The notes beneath the pieces were generated by a model. It saw only the letters and a list, made by a program, of their open reading frames with translations, ran no database searches and was not told the DNA's origin. A program made the translations under genes and the position numbers. Of a stretch of 52,435 nt of DNA, positions 1 through 9,318 are shown one piece after another; positions within the stretch are counted from its first letter, which is position 1; every line of letters starts with the position of its first letter. This stretch comes from an uncultured Methylococcaceae bacterium (GTDB lineage Bacteria; Pseudomonadota; Gammaproteobacteria; Methylococcales; Methylomonadaceae): positions 1 through 52,435 of the forward strand of contig CAIYRS010000039.1 in the NCBI GenBank assembly GCA_903928685.1. The letters are read 5' to 3'.

Positions 1-393
1 GGTGGTTTGAGCACCAAAATCCATGTCGCGGTTGATGCCTTGGGCAATCCTGTCCGTCTGTTGCTAACCGCAGGCCAAACATCAGAATATACCCAAGCCG
101 AAGCGTTGATTGCAGGCTTTGCCCCGGGTTATGTTTTGGCGGATAAAGGCTATGATTCAGACCAATTCGTGGTCACCATAACGGCCAGCCAAGGTATCCC
201 TGTCATACCCTCGAAAAAGAACAGGAAAACACCAAGAGCGTTGGACAAAGTCCTTTATAAAGAACGTAACCTGGTTGAGCGGTTATTTCAGAAGTTAAAG
301 CATTTCAGGCGTGTGGCCACACGCTATGAACGCTTGGCAAGGAATTATCTGGCCATGCTCTGCTTAGTTTCCACGGTAATATGGCTCAATTGA
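1..393 (+). CDS. IS5-family transposase, C-terminal part (cut by window edge)
   Basis: The frame is open from base 1 (Gly-Gly-Leu-Ser-Thr-Lys), so the true start lies upstream of the window. About 130 residues remain. VLADKGYDSD carries a catalytic Asp of the DDE triad, and ERNLVERLF followed by a Lys/Arg-rich LKHFRRVATRYER carries the Glu; both are typical of the IS5/IS427-type DDE transposase C-terminus. The protein would cut and join the IS ends. IS427-group elements often split the transposase over two overlapping frames, and this could be the second one. The right end of the IS should lie between the stop (391-393) and about 410, because a truncated foreign reading frame is open from there. 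No inverted-repeat mate is visible since the left end is outside the window. Confidence 0.88.
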   Translation, partial: GGLSTKIHVAVDALGNPVRLLLTAGQTSEYTQAEALIAGFAPGYVLADKGYDSDQFVVTITASQGIPVIPSKKNRKTPRALDKVLYKERNLVERLFQKLKHFRRVATRYERLARNYLAMLCLVSTVIWLN

Positions 394-403
394 GAACAAC
401 CCT

Positions 404-571
404 AGCAAAATTGAGTTGTGGAAATACAACTTATACGATTTCCAGTCGCTTGATTTCTCTAACCCGATAAAAACACTAGATCAAATCGAAGCGCAAATTG
501 TAGAAGGGCAAATCATGCCCTATCAGCCCGATAAAATTGTCGCTCATGAAATTCTGAATATTTTGAAGTAG
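404..571 (+). pseudogene. 3' remnant of an unidentified gene cut by the IS5-type element
   Basis: Immediately after the transposase stop an open frame runs about 55 codons to TAG at 569-571 (IELWKYNLYDFQSLDF... ending HEILNILK). It has no start codon and reads like the C-terminal tail of a real protein, with mixed hydrophobic and charged residues and no low complexity. The simplest reading is a polysaccharide-cluster gene whose 5' part was displaced by the IS insertion. The family cannot be named from the tail. The remaining 90 bp to the next gene contain no further ORF. Confidence 0.5.
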
Positions 572-660
572 TACAGCGAGAATGGTGTGGCTCTTCTCCA
601 GGCCATTCTTGATTTCCCCACGACATGCCTGAATAAATAAGTCAATATAGAGAGAATACA

Positions 661-3600
661 ATGAAAGTAACTAAAATATCTAATGCTATACCAGTGAAAA
701 AGTTTAAAGGCAGTCTTGATATGTGTGATGAAACGGAAATTGGCGGTTGGATAATAGATGAGTATGGTTCCAATGACCCTATAGAAGTAAATATTTTTAT
801 TGATGATGAGTGGGTTACCCGAGTTACGGCAAACATTTTTAGACAGGATTTGCTGGACGCGGGTATCGGTAATGGACAATGTGCGTTTTATTCACGTGTG
901 CCGGATAAATTTTTTGATGGCGTAGAGCATTCTATTGAAATAAAAGAGTCGTTAACCTCATGGGTATTGACTGAACCTAATAGAAAATTCAAGATCATTG
1001 CAAATGAAATATCAATTAATGTGCCAGAATTGATTGATAATCGAGATATTGAATCCCAACAATACGTTAACTATAAAACGACGGAGATACTCAGTATCGA
1101 TTTATCTTCTCGTATCACCACTATTCTACAATCAGGGCTATTCAATTACCTATTTTATAAACAACAAACTAACCTGGTTTTAGGAATTGTTGAAGCCATT
1201 GAACATTTTCTGTGCACAGGAGCTGCTCAAGACTTAAAGCCCATGCCGTTTTTTGAGACAGAAGCTTACCGGCAACTTAATCCTGATTTATCCTTCTTAA
1301 CAAATGCACAATGTTTTGAGCATTATGTACTGAAAGGCCGGTCAGAAAAACGTTATTATAATCGCGCAATGTTAAGGCATGATGCTTCAAAACTTCGTAG
1401 AAGCCATGAGTTTGATGGCTTATGGTATGGCTCATTAATTGAAAGCATACCTGCTCATTTAAATTGTTATGAACACTACTTGGCTATTGGCTGGCGACAA
1501 AACCTTCAACCTAATCGCCAAGGGTTTGACAGCGAATTATATCTTGCTTGTTATATCGATGCTCAACAAAGCAATCTGCCTCCTTTTTTGCACTACTTGC
1601 TACATAAAAAAACATACCTATCCACTACTGCTAACATAAACCATTTTGCCCATGTCATCTCTGAATCCGGCGAATTTGATTCGGCCTTTTACCAAATTCA
1701 GCATCAAGAACCAAGAAACGAAAAGCTTTCTGATATATTGCATTATCTCTATCATGGTGTTGAATTAAAACTTGACCCTAACAGTAATTTCAGTACCGAA
1801 TACTATGTACGCAAATACCCTGATATTCTGTCTAGCGGCATGAATCCCTTCGCCCATTATCTCGCAGATGGACGGCGCGAGGGTAGAGTTGGACAGTTTG
1901 ATACACAAAAATATATTCTTCCTGGGAAATGTCTGTTTGATCCTGACAAGCCTACCGTTCTTGTTGTTTGTCATGAAGCCACGAAAACCGGAGCACCCAT
2001 TTTAGGCTTACGGTTGGTAGAGCAATTATCCCAACAAGCTAATGTAATCAGTTGGATAGGTGAAACGCTTTCGCTTACGGAAAAAGAGACGCTTAGGGAC
2101 GATTATTCTGCATCCAGTGTGGCAACTATTGAGCATTTTTTTGACCATATTGATACGGTCTGGATAATCAGAGCACTTAATAATAATTTTTTGCTACAAG
2201 TCGCCATCCTTAATTCCGCTGCAACTGCCACTGTAGGCAGTATTTTATATGGTGAGAAAGTACCTACCGTAGCATTAGTTCATGAATATGGTGATTATAT
2301 GAGGCATCAAATTTCTCATATACTGTTTGCTGTGAATCGTATAGTTGTGCCTGCAAAAAGCGTAAAAGACAGCATTGATAAAATTGGTGTTGAGTCATTA
2401 GGATTTCCGCGTGGGCATGTCGCCATACGTCACCAAGGTCGCTGCCTCTTACCTACAGCAACAGATGGTAAAAAATACAGCCGTGAAGATATATTGCTTA
2501 AATTAAATATTCAAGAAGACGAGGAAATGCCCGCTATCGTATTTGGTTGCGGTACGGTTTGTATACGCAAAGGGGTTGAGTATTTTGTTGAGGCCGCTCG
2601 ATTATGTAAAAAAAGGCTTAGTAAGCCCATTCGGTTTGTTTGGGTTGGTAGTGGATATGAACCGGAATCGGATTTTTTTTATTCATCATGGATAAAGTCA
2701 CAAATTGTATACAGTGATCTTGAAAAAGATATTTTTATCTTTGAAGAAACAATCGACCTTAGTCCATTTTTCGATTTAGCAGATGTGTTTTTTCTGTCAT
2801 CACGCCTTGATCCTTTTCCAAATATTGCTATTGATGCAGTCTGTTCGGGTGTACCCGTAATTGCTTTTGATCGTGTTACTGGTTTTTCTGAGTTTATAAA
2901 CGCACATCCAGAAGTTGGCGCGGTAGTGCCTCCTTTAGATGTTAATGCAGCAGCCGATGCTATTTGTGATTATCTAACGGGTGAGCGAGTACGCTATAAT
3001 ACAAATAGCGATATTATCAAGTTATTCTCATTTTCCAGTTATGCGGATTTTGTTTGGCAAGAGTGTCAAACAGCCATAAAAATGCAGCAAGAGATAGATG
3101 AGGAAAGCAAAATAATTACCCAAGCTAAATTTATGGATATTGAGTTTTATAAATCCGGTTATCCAAATTGGCAAACAGATTTGTCACCAGAGTATATTTA
3201 TGTTGCTTTATGGCGGCGTGGCATTCCAACGTCAAAAAGCCGTATAGGTTTTAACGATAGAATCGCAGACAGCTTTGATCTCAATAAGACAGAGACTAAT
3301 AGTACTCCACTAGGAAGAGTGCTCAAGTCTAGGGGTTCACCATTAACTCATAATACTCTTTATGTCGATTTTAAGCGGCCTCGTGAACAGTGGTCAGGCA
3401 AGTTATCTGTAGCCATACACATTCATGCTTACTATATTGATAATCTAGTATCTGCATTATCACGATTGAGAAGTCTGGGGCAATATGTGTTGTTTTTTAT
3501 CACCACAAATACAGATGAAAAGGCACAAGATATTAGAAAAATTGTAGATAGCTTTGCTTTTAATGCTGAAATTGAAGTTGTAACTAATCGTGGGCGCGAT

Positions 3601-4131
3601 ATTGGTCCGTTTATCATGGCTATGAAAAAACATCTCCCGCGATTTGACATTGTTTGTCACTTTCATTTTAAGGGTTCTAAGCACTTGGAACAAGCCATTG
3701 TGCGTCAGTGGCAAGATTTTATTTTTAACACTTTGATAGGACATCAAGGAGAGATACTCAACGAATTGCTCTGTGCCTTTGAGAAAAATGCAAAATTGGG
3801 TTTATTGTTCCCTGAAGATCCTAGTCTACCTAGCTGGACAAAAAATTTTTCTTATGGACAGGAACTAATTGATAAATTGGAAATTAAACGCGAATTGCCT
3901 AAAGAAGTTGACTTCCCTATCGGGAATATGTTTATTGCCCGCTCTGCTGCGCTAAAGCAGTTAATGGACTACGATTGGCAATGGAATGATTTTATGGCGG
4001 AACCAATACCTGAAGATGGTACCATTCTGCATGTAATCGAACGTATAACCCCTGCTGTTTGTGAAGTAGCAGGTTACGAATGGGCGACCGTGCATAATCC
4101 AGCGGCAAAACGATATATACATAAAAATTAA
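661..4131 (+). CDS. Modular glycosyltransferase: accessory domain, YxxxYPDI-type repeats, GT4-like domain and RgpF-like domain
   Basis: A large (1156 aa) cytoplasmic protein. Residues ~15-97 form an accessory module (GGWIIDEYG, ANIFRQDLLDAGIGNGQCAF) that recurs in the next gene. Residues ~195-410 contain degenerate repeats of the type FSTEYYVRKYPDILSSGMNPFAHYL followed by GRREGR, a repeat known from multidomain glycosyltransferases. Residues ~430-830 are GT4-like: a TKTGAPILGLRL N-terminal loop, FGCGTVCIRKGVEYF, and FLSSRLDPFPNIAIDAVCSG with the Glu/Asp-type nucleotide-sugar region. Residues ~930-1150 match rhamnan-synthesis protein F (VVTNRGRDIGPF, HFHFKGSKH, GNMFIARSAAL). It probably builds a rhamnose-containing or other surface glycan. 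ATG at 661 is the first in frame, with a weak purine-rich RBS (GAGAGAA). The next gene starts 2 nt after its stop, so the two are likely co-translated. Confidence 0.88.
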   Translation: MKVTKISNAIPVKKFKGSLDMCDETEIGGWIIDEYGSNDPIEVNIFIDDEWVTRVTANIFRQDLLDAGIGNGQCAFYSRVPDKFFDGVEHSIEIKESLTSWVLTEPNRKFKIIANEISINVPELIDNRDIESQQYVNYKTTEILSIDLSSRITTILQSGLFNYLFYKQQTNLVLGIVEAIEHFLCTGAAQDLKPMPFFETEAYRQLNPDLSFLTNAQCFEHYVLKGRSEKRYYNRAMLRHDASKLRRSHEFDGLWYGSLIESIPAHLNCYEHYLAIGWRQNLQPNRQGFDSELYLACYIDAQQSNLPPFLHYLLHKKTYLSTTANINHFAHVISESGEFDSAFYQIQHQEPRNEKLSDILHYLYHGVELKLDPNSNFSTEYYVRKYPDILSSGMNPFAHYLADGRREGRVGQFDTQKYILPGKCLFDPDKPTVLVVCHEATKTGAPILGLRLVEQLSQQANVISWIGETLSLTEKETLRDDYSASSVATIEHFFDHIDTVWIIRALNNNFLLQVAILNSAATATVGSILYGEKVPTVALVHEYGDYMRHQISHILFAVNRIVVPAKSVKDSIDKIGVESLGFPRGHVAIRHQGRCLLPTATDGKKYSREDILLKLNIQEDEEMPAIVFGCGTVCIRKGVEYFVEAARLCKKRLSKPIRFVWVGSGYEPESDFFYSSWIKSQIVYSDLEKDIFIFEETIDLSPFFDLADVFFLSSRLDPFPNIAIDAVCSGVPVIAFDRVTGFSEFINAHPEVGAVVPPLDVNAAADAICDYLTGERVRYNTNSDIIKLFSFSSYADFVWQECQTAIKMQQEIDEESKIITQAKFMDIEFYKSGYPNWQTDLSPEYIYVALWRRGIPTSKSRIGFNDRIADSFDLNKTETNSTPLGRVLKSRGSPLTHNTLYVDFKRPREQWSGKLSVAIHIHAYYIDNLVSALSRLRSLGQYVLFFITTNTDEKAQDIRKIVDSFAFNAEIEVVTNRGRDIGPFIMAMKKHLPRFDIVCHFHFKGSKHLEQAIVRQWQDFIFNTLIGHQGEILNELLCAFEKNAKLGLLFPEDPSLPSWTKNFSYGQELIDKLEIKRELPKEVDFPIGNMFIARSAALKQLMDYDWQWNDFMAEPIPEDGTILHVIERITPAVCEVAGYEWATVHNPAAKRYIHKN

Positions 4132-4133
4132 AA

Positions 4134-5681
4134 ATGAGATCAACACATCAACCTCGTTGCATACTGCATATAGGTATGCCTAAAACGGGTAGTAGCTCGA
4201 TTCAATCTACACTTTGTAAGCAACCGTTACCCCTTGATTTTGAATATATCAATTTAATGGGCGATGGCAATAATTCACATCCTATATGCAGCTTATTTTC
4301 CGAACAACCGGAATGTTATCATGGTAATAAAGAAAGCGGATTTATTGCAGAAGAAATCTTGGCATTTAATCAACAACATCTTGAAAAAATTATATGTATA
4401 TTTAAAACAACAAAGGCAAGGACAGTTATTATCTCAGGTGAAGATATATGCCATTTGAATGAAAGAGAGCTTTGTCGATTAAAAGATTTTTTAATGGAAT
4501 ATTGTCAGTCAATTCAAGTGATTGGGTATGTTCGCCCATTTATAGGATATGTGAAGAGCGCTCTACAGCAGGTAATAAAACAAGGTGTGACGGATTTTGA
4601 GTATCCATATTACCGTTATAAATTCGAGAAATTCGATAATATTTTCGGTAAGGATCATGTTTTGCTAGTGAAATACGACGATTCAACTTTGGTAGATAAA
4701 GATGTTGTGGTAGATTTTTGTCAGAAGATTGGGATAGCGATCAATCCAGAAACCGTTATTCGTGAAAATGACTCACTTTCACTGGAAGCGGTCTCATTAC
4801 TTTATACTTATCATAAATTGGGTTTTGGGTATGGAGTAGGCGCTAAAGCCATTAAGGAAAATCGCTTATTAATTCAGTCATTATCGAGTATTGGCAGGAA
4901 GAAAATAAGTTTTTCATCTCATTTAACCCAATCAATACTGGAAAAATATCTTGCTGATATTCAATGGATGGAAGGGCGTTTAGGTTGTTCTTTGATTGAG
5001 TCTACAGCAGATATGGCAGATAGCGTTTCATCACTTGATGATTTGCTTATTTTAAGTACGCAATTCAGCGATGATTTAAAGCAATTACTATTCTCTCAAA
5101 TTCAGCAACAAGTAGCAACCCCACAAAAAGTCGCAGACTGGATGCACCTATTACGTGTGCAATTATTTATTTCAGAGGTGGATCAAGTTTGCCCGATCTA
5201 CTCCCCTGCACAAGTTGAGATGTTAGAAGTTGTAAATGTTGAATTGAGCAATGCATTAAAAAACATCTTTCTATCACTAATGGAGGTAGCTCCTCATGAA
5301 ACAGTGATTGATTTACGCCATAAAGTTATACCTCTTCTTCAGAGAGGGATGGAGAAAATTGATGATAAAGTAAGCATTGCTTTTAGCGTTGATGGGTATC
5401 ATGATGGCTCCCTATTCGGATGGATTGTAAACAGGTCTAATCCTTTGAGACTTGCTATTGAATTGCACACTATACAAGGCAAGATAGGTGAAGGCGTTGC
5501 CGATCAATTTCGGCCTGATTTAGTTAATACCGTCTCTGAGGACGGTTGCTGCGCATTTAGTATAAAAGTTGATCCGACAATCAATGATTTTGGCGATCAG
5601 ATAATCATCCGAGTGAAAGATTACAATAAGTATATTTATGTTAATACTTCTTCAATTACAGGGTTATCTGGTTCTATGTAA
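4134..5681 (+). CDS. Sulfotransferase-family protein with C-terminal accessory domain
   Basis: 515 aa. The N-terminal HIGMPKTGSSSIQ (residues 12-24) is the 5'-phosphosulfate-binding loop of PAPS-dependent sulfotransferases. QVIGYVRPFIGYVKSAL (~128-144) corresponds to the 3'-phosphate-binding Arg/Ser segment. It likely transfers sulfate from PAPS to a glycan made by the neighbouring glycosyltransferases. Residues ~418-503 (FGWIVNRSNP, VADQFRPDLVNTVSEDGCCAF) resemble the N-terminal module of the preceding protein, which suggests a shared targeting or substrate-binding role. The gene follows its neighbour by 2 nt (TAA AA ATG), so expression is probably coupled. The middle portion (200-400) is not recognised. 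Confidence 0.8.
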   Translation: MRSTHQPRCILHIGMPKTGSSSIQSTLCKQPLPLDFEYINLMGDGNNSHPICSLFSEQPECYHGNKESGFIAEEILAFNQQHLEKIICIFKTTKARTVIISGEDICHLNERELCRLKDFLMEYCQSIQVIGYVRPFIGYVKSALQQVIKQGVTDFEYPYYRYKFEKFDNIFGKDHVLLVKYDDSTLVDKDVVVDFCQKIGIAINPETVIRENDSLSLEAVSLLYTYHKLGFGYGVGAKAIKENRLLIQSLSSIGRKKISFSSHLTQSILEKYLADIQWMEGRLGCSLIESTADMADSVSSLDDLLILSTQFSDDLKQLLFSQIQQQVATPQKVADWMHLLRVQLFISEVDQVCPIYSPAQVEMLEVVNVELSNALKNIFLSLMEVAPHETVIDLRHKVIPLLQRGMEKIDDKVSIAFSVDGYHDGSLFGWIVNRSNPLRLAIELHTIQGKIGEGVADQFRPDLVNTVSEDGCCAFSIKVDPTINDFGDQIIIRVKDYNKYIYVNTSSITGLSGSM

Positions 5682-5790
5682 TTGATATTTATTATCAATA
5701 AGTGAAACCATTTTTTTACAGTAAACCATTAATTGCTGGATTGACTGCGTAATATCAAAAGTTAATATAAAAAATCACAAAGGATTGATA

Positions 5791-6750
5791 ATGGATATGA
5801 CGGGTCAAAATTGGGTTGTCATAGGTGCGGGCGGATTTATTGGCACTAATCTTTGCAGACGGTTAGCGCAGAGTAACGCCAATGTTGTGGCTTTTGGTAG
5901 AACTTTGCTCTTTCCTGAAGCATTGACAGGTTGTCAATGGATGGCAGGCAATTTTTTTAATACAATTGACTTGGCTAACGCATTGGAAGGGGCAGAGTTT
6001 GTTGTTCATGCGCTTAGCACCGTTACACCCGCTAAATCAAATGAATTTCCGATGACGGATGTTGAAGAAAATCTAATCGGTACATTACGCTTGATAAACT
6101 TATGCATGACCAAAGGGGTAAAACGATTAATAATCCTATCCTCTGGCGGCACGGTTTATGGTCCTGACGTGCCCGTTCCAACGCTGGAAGATGCAGCAAA
6201 TGATCCTATCTGTTCTTACGGGATTGTAAAACTGGCTATTGAAAAGTACTTGGCTATGTATCAACGGCAAGCAAAACTGGATTCAGTCGTTCTCAGGGTG
6301 GCGAATCCTTTCGGGCCTTATCAATTACCGAAAGGTCAAGGCGTTATTGCTGCAACGATTTATAAGGTGCTTATGAATCAGTGCCCTGAAATTTGGGGGG
6401 ATGGTTGCGTCATCCGCGATTATATCTATGTCGATGACCTTATTGATGCCATTCTTGCGGCGGCGCAACTGAACGATCCTCATGCGCCGCGTCTTTATAA
6501 TATTGGTAGCGGTATTGGCAAATCATTAAATGAAGTAGTTGACAGTATTGCTGAAATACATGGTGCGATACATATTACCAGACTACCAGGGCGAGCCGTC
6601 GATGTTCCTATTAGTATTCTCGACATTCAACGCGCTGAACGTTTTCTTAACTGGCATCCGCGCACTGATTGGAAAAAAGGTCTTGACTTGACATATGCTT
6701 GGTTTGAGCAGTCAGGCATATGTCAAGATTTTCCGCGAAAACTAAAATGA
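5791..6750 (+). CDS. NAD-dependent epimerase/dehydratase (extended SDR), nucleotide-sugar type
   Basis: The N-terminal VIGAGGFIGTNLCRRL is the GxxGxxG Rossmann loop. LSSGGTVYG carries the active-site Ser/Thr region and SYGIVKLAIEKYL carries the catalytic YxxxK. The NPFGPYQ and RDYIYVDDLIDAI segments are typical of UDP-glucose 4-epimerase-like extended SDRs. It should interconvert or dehydrate a nucleotide sugar for the surface polysaccharide; the exact substrate cannot be read. ATG at 5791 is preferred over an in-frame TTG six bases upstream because AGGA (5781-5784) is spaced 6 nt from the ATG. It is 319 aa, normal for the family. Downstream, 6751-6999 holds no gene; a TGTATAGTTCC stretch near 6896 may mark the left end of the IS481-type remnant that follows. 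Confidence 0.9.
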   Translation: MDMTGQNWVVIGAGGFIGTNLCRRLAQSNANVVAFGRTLLFPEALTGCQWMAGNFFNTIDLANALEGAEFVVHALSTVTPAKSNEFPMTDVEENLIGTLRLINLCMTKGVKRLIILSSGGTVYGPDVPVPTLEDAANDPICSYGIVKLAIEKYLAMYQRQAKLDSVVLRVANPFGPYQLPKGQGVIAATIYKVLMNQCPEIWGDGCVIRDYIYVDDLIDAILAAAQLNDPHAPRLYNIGSGIGKSLNEVVDSIAEIHGAIHITRLPGRAVDVPISILDIQRAERFLNWHPRTDWKKGLDLTYAWFEQSGICQDFPRKLK

Positions 6751-6999
6751 GGACTTAAGACTAAAATGCATAATATAGATCAGTGATTATTTTTACTCAA
6801 CATTGCTCAAAATATTACTTGTTATAGTTGAATAAGTTTATTTCTGGTTGAGTTACAGCTATCACCCTACCTTAATATTATGACTAAACACTTACTGTAT
6901 AGTTCCGTGCGATAATATACCTATCCGTAGCTGGCCGTTATTCCGGGCAAAAGCGTATTTACAAGAACATTATCAGACTGCTAAACAGGAAACAATTGT

Positions 7000-7374
7000 A
7001 TGAGCCACCAACATCCATTCCCAAGCAAGAACAACCCCGTCATCCGCCAAGAAATCAAGGATTCGGCATTATCAGACCGGAAACTGGCGGAGCGGTACAA
7101 CATTAGCCGTAGCACGGCGAGGAAATGGCAACAGCGCGAGGACACCGAAGACCGCCCACACCCTGCCCATACCTTACACACCAACCTAACGGAGCTGGAG
7201 ACGACTGCTTTGGATGCAGGAGGTAGAGCAACGCAGGGAGCGGTTGCCGAGCCGATTGTGGTCAGTTTGCATGAAACCTTGTATCTGCCTTTAGATGACT
7301 TGCTTTATGTCACTAAAACTGTCAAGTCCCGCATGATCATAATCATTTTTAACAAACTATTTGGGCGAAGATGA
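7000..7374 (+). pseudogene. Truncated IS481-family transposase N-terminus (HTH part)
   Basis: Residues 1-50 form a helix-turn-helix (KDSALSDRKLAERYNISRSTARKWQ) typical of the IS481/IS3-like transposase N-terminus, followed by HTLHTNLTE and SLHETLYLPLDDLLYVTK, which are family landmarks. After that (about 7325 on) the similarity ends and the last ~15 codons are unrelated, so the DDE catalytic domain is missing. Between the two landmarks sits an extra ~16-residue segment encoded by an intergenic-type repeat (see 7203-7251), inserted without breaking the frame. An RBS-like AGGAAAC precedes the ATG. It cannot be an active transposase alone. Confidence 0.75.
7203..7251. repeat. Dispersed repeat core inserted in frame in the transposase remnant
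   Basis: The segment GACTGC...GGATGCAGGAGGTAGAGCAA...GTTGCCGAG is nearly identical to 52305-52352 at the other end of the window (differences: a 1-nt length change after GACTGC and two substitutions). Here it is embedded in a coding frame; there it lies inside a larger palindrome. This shows it is a mobile or dispersed repeat, not part of the original IS481-type gene. Confidence 0.8.
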
Positions 7375-7501
7375 TATTGTCCCCTTTAAGGATCAGTATG
7401 GGCGCTGTTGAAGCCAGTTGTCTTCTTTTTTCTATCCTGAGTATGCCACATTTGAAGGTGTGATAATGAAGTGGCAAACGATTACTAAAATTCCAAAATG
7501 A
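7343..7501 (+). pseudogene. Degraded 3' tail of a lost gene, with an in-frame stop
   Basis: One frame reads NYLGEDDIVPFKDQYGRC, a TGA (7409-7411), then SQLSSFFYPEYATFEGVIMKW and TITKIPK to TGA at 7499-7501. The composition looks like genuine protein. The stop overlaps the ATG of the following sulfotransferase gene (ATGA), the usual arrangement of translationally coupled genes. I infer that an upstream operon gene was truncated by the IS481-type insertion and has since acquired a nonsense mutation. The family cannot be named. Confidence 0.45.
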
Positions 7502-9267
7502 TTGAAAACTTACCCGGATTATTCGATGAAGCAGAGTTGTCCAAAAACTGGTCTGCTCCATTGGCAGCTATTGAGGATTTATTAAATTCAGATCAATTAA
7601 CTGCTTTACCAGATTGGTTGGCGGTGGAGCTTATTTGGGCGGCTGTACAACTAGGGCAATCGTTGATTGATATTGATGCCGATACGGATAGTCAAGAGGC
7701 GATAAATGCGTTGTTGTCGATTAAAAAATCGGCTTTGTGGCAGGAAATTGCCGGATTTGATAGGAATTTTCCTCTATTGGATCAGCTGTTCATACGCGAT
7801 CAAGGTGTTGATATTGAAATTGCCACACTAAGCCAATTCTTGGCGCATCCTCGTAGTAGCGAGCTTTCACCGCATCCGTTATTTGATTGCGAACATTACA
7901 AATATCTTGAGCATCTCCATCATCCCGCGCGCCATCCTTTAGTACATTTTTTCCGCAATAGTTTGGGGTATCGTGAAAAATCACCAATCCCAAATCAATA
8001 TTTTGCTAGTGATTGGTATTGCGATAATTTTATGGTTGATCGATTCAACAATAATTTATTGTTACATTATTTAAAGCATTTTCAAGATGCTGCAATTCGT
8101 CCGAATCCCCATTTCCACAATAATTATGTCCGTCAAACGCAAAATTTATCGTCTGAAATCGATCCTTTAATATTTTATTTAAAGCAAATAAAAACCGAAA
8201 AAATAAATTTTTATTTGGAAGGTTTCTCGCCCTGCCCATATTTCGATCGATCGTATTATTTAGCAAAATATCCAGATATTAAGGCTGCTGCTGAAGAAGG
8301 CTTAATAGAGCCGTTCTTACATTTTTATGAGCGTGGCATAACAGAAGGCAGAAAGGGTCATCAGTGGTTACAGGAAAATATTGTCACGCAATGCATGATA
8401 GATAGCTTCCAAGCTAAAAAGAAGACAGCAGTGCTAATTTTAGGTATGCACAGAAGTGGCACATCTGCTTTAACTAGAGTGTTGAGTTTGTCGGGAATGG
8501 ATTTGGCGACGGATTTAATGTTAGCCACTGATGCCAATGAATCCGGTTATTGGGAGTCGGTAGAATTGGCTACGATACATGATGATATACTTAATACATT
8601 GGATTCCAAGTGGGATGATATATTACCAATTGATGAACAGCAGTTTCAATCCGAGTCTATGTTGCAATACCAAGCATTGTTAGTAGATTATCTGGTTAGA
8701 GAGTTTTTGAATTCAGAACGGATAGTTATTAAAGATCCACGAATGTGTAGGTTATTGCCGATATGGCTGGACGTTTTAACTAAATTAGATGTGCAAATTA
8801 GCGTTGTGCTGATATTCAGGCATCCAATTGAAGTTGCAAAATCTTTACAAAAAAGAGACGGTTTTTTACTAGAAAAATCTTATCTAATGTGGATAAGGCA
8901 TGTGTTAGATGCTGAGAAATATTCGCGGGGATTATCGCGTTGCTTTGTTAATTATTCACAATTATTAACAAATCCAAAGCAAGTTGTTAAATCTATAGCC
9001 AATTTGTGTGGAATTAAAGGTTTGTATCTTGATGGTAATCAAGCTAAAGAATTTATTGATGCCCAGTTTTATCACCAACGTATAACAAAAGCAGATTTAC
9101 AAATGTCGAAGCTTTCAATTTGGATATTGGATACGTTTAAAGAGTTGAAAATATTGTCGGAAAATGATGCGGATGGTAAAAAACATCATGATAAGTTTGA
9201 TGGCTATGCAGAATTGCTTTTTCAGGCGGATAAGCTATTTGATAACTTGGTTAAAAAAGATAGCTGA
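7498..9267 (+). CDS. Sulfotransferase-family protein with N-terminal YPDI-type repeats
   Basis: 589 aa. Residues ~125-295 hold repeats such as FDRSYYLAKYPDI with a downstream HFYERGITEGRKGHQ, the same kind seen in the glycosyltransferase at 661-4131. Residues ~312-560 form a sulfotransferase domain: LGMHRSGTSALTRVL (about 315-329) is the PAPS 5'-phosphosulfate loop, VIKDPRMCRLLPIW follows, and VVLIFRHPIEVAKSLQKRD contains the 3'-phosphate-binding Arg and Ser. It likely sulfates a surface glycan. The ATG at 7498 is the first in frame (TAA at 7486) and overlaps the stop of the degraded tail upstream. It is AT-rich like the preceding polysaccharide genes and unlike the housekeeping genes downstream. 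Confidence 0.82.
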   Translation: MIENLPGLFDEAELSKNWSAPLAAIEDLLNSDQLTALPDWLAVELIWAAVQLGQSLIDIDADTDSQEAINALLSIKKSALWQEIAGFDRNFPLLDQLFIRDQGVDIEIATLSQFLAHPRSSELSPHPLFDCEHYKYLEHLHHPARHPLVHFFRNSLGYREKSPIPNQYFASDWYCDNFMVDRFNNNLLLHYLKHFQDAAIRPNPHFHNNYVRQTQNLSSEIDPLIFYLKQIKTEKINFYLEGFSPCPYFDRSYYLAKYPDIKAAAEEGLIEPFLHFYERGITEGRKGHQWLQENIVTQCMIDSFQAKKKTAVLILGMHRSGTSALTRVLSLSGMDLATDLMLATDANESGYWESVELATIHDDILNTLDSKWDDILPIDEQQFQSESMLQYQALLVDYLVREFLNSERIVIKDPRMCRLLPIWLDVLTKLDVQISVVLIFRHPIEVAKSLQKRDGFLLEKSYLMWIRHVLDAEKYSRGLSRCFVNYSQLLTNPKQVVKSIANLCGIKGLYLDGNQAKEFIDAQFYHQRITKADLQMSKLSIWILDTFKELKILSENDADGKKHHDKFDGYAELLFQADKLFDNLVKKDS

Positions 9268-9318
9268 ATTATTGATGCTGCTTTCTTCTCCCTTATTTAA
9301 TGGTTAGAAAAGGTATAT

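Noticed and set aside
544-879. 111-codon minus-strand ORF
   Set aside because: Antisense to the start of the glycosyltransferase and to the orphan tail; no RBS or domain.
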